Source of the DNA: a bacterium
GTDB taxonomy: Bacteria > Sysuimicrobiota > Sysuimicrobiia > Sysuimicrobiales > Segetimicrobiaceae
Direction: 5' to 3'
Assembly: GCA_035945995.1 (NCBI GenBank)
Contig: DASYZR010000005.1
Coordinates: 1 to 64,000, forward strand
DNA: 64,000 nt
In this document: piece after piece, positions 58,619 to 64,000 of the stretch
Position numbering within the stretch: position 1 is the first letter of the stretch
Layout of the letters: each line of letters begins with the position of its first letter
Made by a program: the position numbers and the translations under genes
The notes under the pieces: model-generated
Databases searched by the model: none
What the model was told of the DNA's origin: nothing
What the model saw: only the letters and a program-made list of their open reading frames with translations

Positions 58619-59110
58619 TCACTCCAGCGTCCCGTCGAAGGAGAAGATCCGCTCCGGACGCAACTCCAGCATGGCGGCCGCCCAACTGGGCGCGCTCCCG
58701 TGACGCGCGCGCCAGGCGTCGCCGAACACGGCGTCCGCCTCGACGATACGGGCGCGCTCATGGATGATCACGGGGCCTTCGGCGATGACCGCGCGATGGC
58801 GGGTCCGTTCGTCGCCCTCCATGACCACGAGCGACGCGTAGGGACGGGTCCGGAGATTTCGCAGGCGGGCGCCTTCGACCGTGGCGATCCAGAAGGCTTC
58901 TCGAAAGAAGCTGAACGCGATGGGAGCGGCGTGAGGACGTCCATCCCGGCGCCCCGTCGCGAGTACGGCGTAGCGGATGCGGCCCAAGAAGGCGGCCAGG
59001 CCCGGGCCGTCCATGGCAAGGTGTGGCGGATACGAGTCGCGGATGCCCGATCCCGCGTGAGCGTAACTGCGACTTTGAATCTCGATCAGGGAGCGGACGT
59101 TGTCGTTCAT
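58619..59110 (-). CDS. PNPOx/F420-family split-barrel protein
   Basis: A 163-residue flavin- or F420-binding split barrel. Residues 37-60 (GLAAFLGRIRYAVLATGRRD) are followed by PHAAPIAFSFFREAFWIATV and ARLRNLRTRPYASLVVMEGD, the PNPOx-like pattern. It is the second such protein in this window (the other at 49192). Substrate unknown. The N-terminal 30 residues look unstructured. ATG 59110 was used. Confidence 0.78.
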   Translation of the reverse strand: MNDNVRSLIEIQSRSYAHAGSGIRDSYPPHLAMDGPGLAAFLGRIRYAVLATGRRDGRPHAAPIAFSFFREAFWIATVEGARLRNLRTRPYASLVVMEGDERTRHRAVIAEGPVIIHERARIVEADAVFGDAWRARHGSAPSWAAAMLELRPERIFSFDGTLE

Positions 59111-59143
59111 GGCGCCTCAGCGCACGACACGGTTCCCCCCGAA

Positions 59144-59425
59144 TCAACGATCAGGCCATTGCTGCGCTGAGTGCAGGACACGGAGAATCTCAACCGCGTC
59201 GCCTTGGACACGGTAGGGCAACAGATACGGCGTCCCGCCGATGACGAGCTCGCGCGTCTCGGGCACGCGGCCGGGGCGCCCGGCACCCGGATAGTCAGCC
59301 AGCATCCCGACCGCGTCGCGTATCCGCCGCGCGACTTCCGCGGCAGCGGCCGGGTTGTCCCGGGCGATATACGCTCGGATGGCCGTGAGGTCGCCCACCG
59401 CCTCGGCAAGCCACCGAATCTTCAC
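59144..59425 (-). CDS. ParE/RelE-family toxin
   Basis: A 93-residue RelE-fold toxin. Matching segments are WLAEAVGDLTAIRAYIARDNPAAA (broken at residues 6-29), RIRDAVGMLADYPGAGRPGRVP, TRELVIGGTPYLLPYRV and EILRVLHSAQQWP. The YRV and H-x-x-x-W ending are typical of ParE, which targets DNA gyrase in known systems. It overlaps the antitoxin stop by 4 bases. Confidence 0.88.
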   Translation of the reverse strand: MKIRWLAEAVGDLTAIRAYIARDNPAAAAEVARRIRDAVGMLADYPGAGRPGRVPETRELVIGGTPYLLPYRVQGDAVEILRVLHSAQQWPDR

Positions 59426-59709
59426 CGAATCGGCTTACGTTCCTGCGGCGTCCCCCACGTGGCGAGCCAGGCGTCGACTTCTTCTTGCGTGAAGAACTTC
59501 GCATCGCGGCGGTTCGCGAGTGCGACGGCTTCGCGAATCACTTTGATCTGCCACTCGTTCAAATCAAGATACGTTTTCACGGCCTGGGCGGCCAGCCACG
59601 CTTTCGAACGGTCGGTGGCCCGAGCCAGTGCATCGAGACGCCGAAGATCGGCGAGCTCGAGACGAAGCGTCATGGTCCGGCTGGAAGCACCATTTTTTTG
59701 TGTTCGCAT
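59422..59709 (-). CDS. ribbon-helix-helix antitoxin (ParD-like)
   Basis: A 95-residue antitoxin with a CopG/RHH DNA-binding core (TLRLELADLRRLDALARATD and RSKAWLAAQAVKTYL) and a C-terminal toxin-binding tail (FFTQEEVDAWLATWG). It precedes the ParE gene and overlaps it by 4 bases. ATG 59709 was used; ATG 59673 would remove 12 residues. Antitoxins of this type usually repress their own promoter, which is seen just upstream. Confidence 0.87.
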   Translation of the reverse strand: MRTQKNGASSRTMTLRLELADLRRLDALARATDRSKAWLAAQAVKTYLDLNEWQIKVIREAVALANRRDAKFFTQEEVDAWLATWGTPQERKPIR

Positions 59710-59715
59710 GTACTC

Positions 59716-59744
59716 AAAATATCACAACCGACTTCACCGTGCAA
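59716..59744 (-). promoter_or_regulatory. promoter of the toxin-antitoxin operon
   Basis: TTGCAC (59744-59739), 17 bases and TATTTT (59721-59716) on the minus strand, ending only 7 bases before ATG 59709. The AT-rich patch contrasts with its GC-rich surroundings. Confidence 0.65.
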
Positions 59745-59794
59745 TATGCTCCGTGCGGGCGCGTTGGATGTGATTACACGCGGGTTTTTGAACC

Positions 59795-60415
59795 CTAAGC
59801 TTGCTCCGCCCCGACCCTCGGCATCCACTCCGGCCGCGCCGCCTCGTAGGCGGCGATGGCGTCGTCGTGCTGGAGCGTGAGGCCGATCGGGTCCAGGCCG
59901 TTCAACAGGCAGTGCTTCTTGAATGGATCGATCTCGAACCGGTCGGTCCGGCCGAACGCGTCGGTCACCGTCTGCCGCGCCAAGTCCACGGTGATCTGGT
60001 ACCCTTCCCGGGTCTCTGCGGCGTTCAGCATCTCGCGCACGCGCGACTCGGGCAGCGCGATCGTCAGCAGCCCGATCTGGGCGCAGTTGCCGGCGAAGAT
60101 GTCCGCGAACGACGGCGCGATGATGGCCTTGAAGCCGTAGTCCTGCAGCGCCCACGGCGCGTGCTCGCGTGAGGAGCCGCATCCGAAATTCCGGCCCGTG
60201 ATCAGGATCGTACCGTCCCGGTACTCGGGCTTGTTCAGCACGAAGTCGGGGTTGGGCGAGCCGTCCGCGAGGTACCGCATGGGGTAGAAGAGCACGTCGC
60301 CGTACCCGGTGCGCTCGATGCGCTTCAGGTACCGCGCCGGCGTGATGAGATCGGTGTTGACGTCCGGCATTCCCAGCGGGACCGCGACCCCGTTATGCGT
60401 GCGAAACGGCTCCAT
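59795..60415 (-). CDS. leuD: 3-isopropylmalate dehydratase small subunit
   Basis: A 206-residue LeuD subunit. It has DVNTDLITPARYLKRIERTG (19-38), GRNFGCGSSREHAPWALQ (75-92), the conserved loop with the catalytic Ser, and PSFADIFAGNCAQIGLL. With LeuC it isomerises 2- to 3-isopropylmalate in leucine synthesis. It follows leuC after one base. Slightly longer than the short archaeal type, consistent with a bacterial LeuCD. Confidence 0.94.
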   Translation of the reverse strand: MEPFRTHNGVAVPLGMPDVNTDLITPARYLKRIERTGYGDVLFYPMRYLADGSPNPDFVLNKPEYRDGTILITGRNFGCGSSREHAPWALQDYGFKAIIAPSFADIFAGNCAQIGLLTIALPESRVREMLNAAETREGYQITVDLARQTVTDAFGRTDRFEIDPFKKHCLLNGLDPIGLTLQHDDAIAAYEAARPEWMPRVGAEQA

Positions 60416-60416
60416 G

Positions 60417-61823
60417 CTAGACTCTCCACTCCCGCACGTCGACGAAGTGCCCGGCGATCGCCGCGGCCGCGGCCATGGGCGGGCTCACGAGATGCGTCCG
60501 TCCGCCGGGTCCCTGCCGGCCTTCGAAGTTGCGGTTGGACGTCGACGCGCACCGTTCCCCCGGGCCCAGAATGTCGGGGTTCATCCCGAGGCACATCGAG
60601 CATCCGGCCTCGCGCCACTCGAAGCCGGCGTCGGCGAAGATGCGGTCGAGGCCCTCCCGCTCCGCCGCGGTCTTGACCAGCTGCGAGCCCGGCACCACCA
60701 TCGCGCGCACCTTCGGGTTGACGCGGCGCCCGGCCACGATGCGCGACGCCGCGCGCAGGTCTTCCAGCCGGGCGTTGGTGCACGACCCGATGAACACGCG
60801 GTCCACCGCGATGTCCTGGATCGGCGTCCCCGGCCGGAGCGCCATGTACTCCAGGGCCCGCGCGACGGCGGCGCGCGCCTGCGGATCGGACTGCGAGTCC
60901 GGATCGGGCACGCGGCCGGTCACCGGTTCGGCCTGTCCGGGATTGGTCCCCCACGTGACAAAGGGCGCAATGGCGGCCGCGTTCACCGGCACCGTCGCGT
61001 CGTAGCGCGCCTCCGGATCGGTCGGGAGCGCCCGCCAGGCCTCCAGCGCCTGCTGCCAGGCCGCCCCGCGGGGGGCGTACGGGCGGCCTTCGACGTAGGC
61101 CAACGTCGTGTCGTCCGGCGCGATGAGGCCCGCCCGGGCGCCGCCTTCGATCGTCATGTTGCACACGGTCATGCGCCCTTCCATAGAAAGCGCGCGGATC
61201 GCGGGCCCGGTGTACTCGGCGATGTGCCCCGTCCCGCCGCCGACGCCGTTCTGCCGGATGATCCCAAGAATAAGGTCTTTCGCCGTGGTGCCCGGCGGCA
61301 GCTCGCCGTCGACCCGGATCTCCATCGTCTTGGGCCGCCGCTGCGGCAGGGTCTGCGTGGCGAGCACGTGCTCGACTTCGCTCGTCCCGATGCCGAACGC
61401 GAGCGCCCCGAGCGCCCCGTGGGTCGCGGTGTGGCTGTCGCCGCACACGATCAGCGTCCCGGGCAGCGTCAGGCCGAGTTCGGGGCCGATGATGTGGACG
61501 ATGCCCTGGCGGGGGCTCAGCCGCCCTTCGAGCCGGATCCCGAACTCTTCGGCGTTGCGCTCGAGCGCCTCGACCTGCACCCGGCTCGTGGGATCCGTGA
61601 TCGGCTCCGTCCGCGGCGTCGTCGGTACGTTGTGGTCGAGCGTGGCGTACGTGAGATCCGGCCGCCGCACGCGCCGACCGGCCAGCCGCAGCCCCTCAAA
61701 CGCCTGCGGGGAGGTGACCTCGTGGACGAGGTGCATGTCGACGAAGAGGAGATCCGGCTCCTGGTTCCCCCGCACGACGACGTGGGCGTCCCAGATCTTC
61801 TCCGCGAGTGTCTTGGCGGTCAT
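60417..61823 (-). CDS. leuC: 3-isopropylmalate dehydratase large subunit
   Basis: A 468-residue aconitase-family subunit carrying the [4Fe-4S] cluster. The cluster Cys residues are visible in [16 protein letters not shown] (about 344-359) and [11 protein letters not shown] (about 405-415), and [20 protein letters not shown] is near 128-147. Its start overlaps the ykuK stop by 4 bases, so leuC and leuD share the ykuK promoter. The dehydratase acts in leucine biosynthesis in the cytosol. Confidence 0.95.
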   Translation of the reverse strand: MTAKTLAEKIWDAHVVVRGNQEPDLLFVDMHLVHEVTSPQAFEGLRLAGRRVRRPDLTYATLDHNVPTTPRTEPITDPTSRVQVEALERNAEEFGIRLEGRLSPRQGIVHIIGPELGLTLPGTLIVCGDSHTATHGALGALAFGIGTSEVEHVLATQTLPQRRPKTMEIRVDGELPPGTTAKDLILGIIRQNGVGGGTGHIAEYTGPAIRALSMEGRMTVCNMTIEGGARAGLIAPDDTTLAYVEGRPYAPRGAAWQQALEAWRALPTDPEARYDATVPVNAAAIAPFVTWGTNPGQAEPVTGRVPDPDSQSDPQARAAVARALEYMALRPGTPIQDIAVDRVFIGSCTNARLEDLRAASRIVAGRRVNPKVRAMVVPGSQLVKTAAEREGLDRIFADAGFEWREAGCSMCLGMNPDILGPGERCASTSNRNFEGRQGPGGRTHLVSPPMAAAAAIAGHFVDVREWRV

Positions 61824-62362
61824 GCCTGCCCCTCGGCCGGCGGCGCCTGCGCCCGCTTGGGACGCGGCAGCGGCCGCGGCCGCACACCCATCTTCCCGGT
61901 CTCGCGATCGGCGACTTTGCTGGCCCCGTAGCTGTCGGGCTTGGTGACCGCGGCGTAGCCGCTGCCCTGCACCATGCCGACGACCTCGCGGATGATCCGC
62001 TTCGTCTCACCGCGGTCGCCGACGTCGAGGTGAATTTCGAGCGGCAGTTCGCTGAACCCGTTCTTGGCCAGCTCGGCGCTGATCTGGCTCGCCGCCTCCA
62101 GGCTGAGCGACGTCTCGAACAGGATCCGTTGTCGCAGGCTCTCGATCTTGCGGTTGCGGAACTTATGGTAGAAGTAGCGTCCGCCGTGCCCGACGCGGTG
62201 GATGACGACCGCGGTCACGAAGCACGTATCGTCGCCGAGCAGCGAATCGGTGCCGATGATCAGGTTGTACGACTTGTCCCGCTGCTCTTCCATGTAATCT
62301 ACGATGTGCGCAAACATGCGCTCGAAGCTCAATTTGCCGTGCGTCGGCGAGACGAACTCCAT
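61820..62362 (-). CDS. ykuK: YkuK-type ribonuclease H-like protein
   Basis: A 180-residue DUF458 protein with an RNase H-like fold. Matching features are [20 protein letters not shown] (8-27), IIGTDSL with Asp, and the pattern [20 protein letters not shown], plus EIHLDVGD and the C-terminal [19 protein letters not shown]. Nuclease activity is not proven. A basic Pro/Arg tail of 20 residues is appended. It has its own promoter and leads leuC-leuD. Confidence 0.85.
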   Translation of the reverse strand: MEFVSPTHGKLSFERMFAHIVDYMEEQRDKSYNLIIGTDSLLGDDTCFVTAVVIHRVGHGGRYFYHKFRNRKIESLRQRILFETSLSLEAASQISAELAKNGFSELPLEIHLDVGDRGETKRIIREVVGMVQGSGYAAVTKPDSYGASKVADRETGKMGVRPRPLPRPKRAQAPPAEGQA

Positions 62363-62379
62363 GTGATCACCTGAGCCTC

Positions 62380-62408
62380 AGTATACTGGGGAGCGTCGGG
62401 CCGGACAA
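62380..62408 (-). promoter_or_regulatory. promoter of the ykuK-leuC-leuD operon
   Basis: TTGTCC (62408-62403), 17 bases and TATACT (62385-62380) on the minus strand, in the 50-base gap after recR. Initiation near 62373 leaves an 11-base leader. Confidence 0.65.
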
Positions 62409-62412
62409 GGGA

Positions 62413-63012
62413 CTAGAGTTCCCGGCGTCCCTCGAGGGCGCGGGCGAGGGTCACCTCGTCGGCGTACTCCAGATCGCCGCCGACCGGCAGGCCGTGGGCG
62501 ATGCGCGTCACGCGCACGCCGAGCGGCTTGAGGACGCGCGACAGGTAGAGGGCCGTCGCCTCGCCCTCGACGCGGGGGTTCGTCGCAACGATCACTTCCC
62601 GCACGTCACCGGCGGACACGCGGCGCAGCAGCTCTTCGATCCGCAGGTCGTCGGGACCGATGCCGTCGAGGGGCGAGATCGCGCCCTGCAGCACGTGGTA
62701 GACGCCCGTGAATTCGCGGGTGCGCTCCATCGCCGCGATGTCGCGGGGATCCTCGACGACGCAGATCACCGACTGCGTGCGCCGCCCGTCCGTGCAGATC
62801 GCGCACGGATCGACGTCCGTGATGTTGCCGCAGACGGAACAGTGGCGGATCAGCCGCTTGGCGTCGAGCACGGCCGCGGCGAGCGCCTCCGCGTCGGCCT
62901 GGGGCATCGAGAGCATGAAGAACGCGAGCCGCTGCGCGGTCTTAGGCCCGATCGTGGGCAGCTTGCCGAGCTCGTCGATGAGGCGCTGCAGGGGCGCCGC
63001 GTAGAGCGACAT
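62413..63012 (-). CDS. recR: recombination protein RecR
   Basis: A 199-residue RecR. The N-terminal helix-hairpin-helix [20 protein letters not shown] (16-35) is followed by a C4 zinc finger [16 protein letters not shown] (57-72), the Toprim domain ([15 protein letters not shown], and [17 protein letters not shown]) and the C-terminal Walker-like [15 protein letters not shown]. It works with RecF/RecO in gap repair. It follows ybaB by about 20 bases in the conserved dnaX-ybaB-recR order. Confidence 0.96.
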   Translation of the reverse strand: MSLYAAPLQRLIDELGKLPTIGPKTAQRLAFFMLSMPQADAEALAAAVLDAKRLIRHCSVCGNITDVDPCAICTDGRRTQSVICVVEDPRDIAAMERTREFTGVYHVLQGAISPLDGIGPDDLRIEELLRRVSAGDVREVIVATNPRVEGEATALYLSRVLKPLGVRVTRIAHGLPVGGDLEYADEVTLARALEGRREL

Positions 63013-63031
63013 AGCGGCCGCCGCGACGGTC

Positions 63032-63364
63032 CTACCGGCCGAGGCCGGGCAGCCCCGGCACCGCGAGGCCGCCGGTCACGGCCTTCATGCGCTCCCCGGC
63101 GACCTCGCGCGCCTTCCGCAGCGCTTCGCCGACCGCGGCGAGCACCAGGTCTTCCAGCAGCGAGACGTCGTTGGGGTCGACGGCGCCCGGATCGATCTTG
63201 ATCTCGAGGAGATCCCCGTGGCCGTTCACGACGGCCCGCACGACGCCGCCGCCGGCCGTGGCCTCGATCCGTTCTTGGCCCAGCTGCTCCTGGACCCGGG
63301 CCATGTCTTCCTGGACCTTCTGCACCTGTTTCAGCATCTTCTGCATGTTAAACAACCGCATCAC
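63032..63364 (-). CDS. ybaB: YbaB/EbfC nucleoid-associated protein
   Basis: A 110-residue DNA-binding protein. The helix [20 protein letters not shown] (about 9-28) precedes [24 protein letters not shown], which is the conserved YbaB core, and [20 protein letters not shown]. It forms a tweezer-like dimer that binds DNA. Its place between dnaX and recR is the standard one. ATG 63364 or 63361 could be the start. Confidence 0.95.
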   Translation of the reverse strand: MMRLFNMQKMLKQVQKVQEDMARVQEQLGQERIEATAGGGVVRAVVNGHGDLLEIKIDPGAVDPNDVSLLEDLVLAAVGEALRKAREVAGERMKAVTGGLAVPGLPGLGR

Positions 63365-63401
63365 TCCTCCCGCCTAGGCGGGGCCGCGCCGGCCCGGCCC
63401 G

Positions 63402-64000
63402 TCATTCCGGGCGCCGCACCTCTTGGACCGGGTTGCCGAACCGGCGAATCGCTTCCTCGACCAGCGCGTGCTCGCCCTGGACGTCCGCCTCCGCCGTTTC
63501 GTCGAGCATGAACCGGACACGAAACGGCGCGCCGAACACCCGCGTGACCGCGTCGCCGACGACGTCGCGGTTCTTGCCCTCTTCCAGCCGCTCGAGGTGG
63601 AAGGGGTGGCGGACGCCGAGCACGATCTCGTTGCCGGCGACCGCGCGCGGCGCGCTCTCCAGGAGGTAAGCATGGACGGCCCGCGTGCGCTGCTTGACCG
63701 CATCCATCACATCGGTCCACCGCGTCCGCAGGCCGTCGATCGTGAGATCCCCGGGCACGGACGGCGGATGCGCCGCGGACGCCGGACGCTCGTCACGCGG
63801 GCCGGGGGCCGCCGATCGCGACGGCCGGTCGCGGCCGGCCTCCGGCGCTTCCCCGCCCTGCGGCGGCGCCGGCTCGGCGGACCGTTCCGGCGGCGTGACG
63901 CCCGCCGTGCGCTCCAGCGCCGCGACCCGTGCGGTGAGACTCGCGAGCGACGGATCCAGATCCGGCCGTGCCGCCCGCAGGAGCGCCATCTCGAGCACCA
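63402..64000 (-). CDS. dnaX: DNA polymerase III subunit gamma/tau, C-terminal part (cut by window end)
   Basis: Only the C-terminal part (about 199 residues) is in the window; the 5' end lies beyond 64000. The visible beginning (MLEMALLRAARPDLDPSLASLTARVAALER) is the end of the domain III/IV region. A Pro/Ala linker follows, then a folded tail, ITVDGLRTRW-like (LTIDGLRTRWTDVMDAVKQR) to the end, characteristic of DnaX in many bacteria. The identification is supported by the ybaB-recR order. Confidence 0.85.
   Translation of the reverse strand, partial: VLEMALLRAARPDLDPSLASLTARVAALERTAGVTPPERSAEPAPPQGGEAPEAGRDRPSRSAAPGPRDERPASAAHPPSVPGDLTIDGLRTRWTDVMDAVKQRTRAVHAYLLESAPRAVAGNEIVLGVRHPFHLERLEEGKNRDVVGDAVTRVFGAPFRVRFMLDETAEADVQGEHALVEEAIRRFGNPVQEVRRPE

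Noticed and set aside
1-64000. CRISPR arrays or rRNA genes
   Set aside because: No regular direct repeats with unique spacers were seen beyond the 19-bp tandem array at 1111-1178, and no rRNA-like sequence was found.

Overview
This is a 64 kb piece of a very GC-rich bacterial chromosome, densely packed with genes on both strands. It contains one tRNA gene and no rRNA, CRISPR array or recognisable phage. The sequence alone does not fix the phylum. The content fits an uncultured, probably thermally or osmotically stressed lineage of the Terrabacteria type (Armatimonadota, Chloroflexota or related candidate phyla). It has T-box regulation, two GH57 glycoside hydrolases, an F420-type deazaflavin reductase, a clostridial-type OGG glycosylase and selenocysteine use. 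An exported protein ending in an aromatic beta-strand hints at an outer membrane.

Layout. 0-10 kb: compatible-solute and glycogen block (PGI/PMI isomerase, GT4 glycosyltransferase, glucosyl-3-phosphoglycerate synthase, MscS channel, GH57 branching enzyme, GlgC, GH57/DUF3536 protein). 10-14.3 kb: an ECF41-like sigma factor operon with DoxX and deazaflavin-reductase partners, an ArsR/SRPBCC/DUF899 group, and two decayed gene pieces. 14.3-16.6 kb: MrfA-like helicase. 16.7-26.1 kb: an eight- or nine-gene minus-strand operon encoding a compact type IV secretion apparatus (VirB10-, VirB2-, VirB3-, VirB4-, TrbJ/VirB5-, VirB6- and VirD4-like proteins plus an unknown exported protein). It has no visible relaxase, integrase, VirB11, VirB8 or VirB9. 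26.2-31 kb: Lon-like protease, a zinc-protease-like protein, tRNA-Glu and a TauE/SafE-DUF1634 pair.

31-41 kb: decayed HicAB and LysR remnants, a mandelate racemase with all catalytic residues, enoyl-CoA hydratase, class III aminotransferase, succinate-semialdehyde-type dehydrogenase, FAD oxidoreductase and an MFS exporter; this looks like accessory carboxylic/amino acid catabolism. 41-52 kb: small enzymes and stress proteins (VOC, cupin, SIMPL, TPR, two NUDIX proteins, OGG, methyltransferase, DUF5519-NIPSNAP), then selD and a LysR gene sharing an interlocked divergent promoter region, and a class III cyclase. The selD gene reads through an in-frame UGA as selenocysteine.

52-64 kb: a serine operon (class V aminotransferase, serA, serS) behind a T-box leader whose specifier reads as UCC (Ser). 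Next come a barrel-like exported protein, a creatininase fragment, an orphan ABC ATPase, a ParDE-type toxin-antitoxin pair, ykuK-leuC-leuD with its own promoter, and the housekeeping run dnaX-ybaB-recR, with dnaX cut by the window end. Most genes are separated by only a few bases or overlap by 1-4 bases, so operons are the rule.
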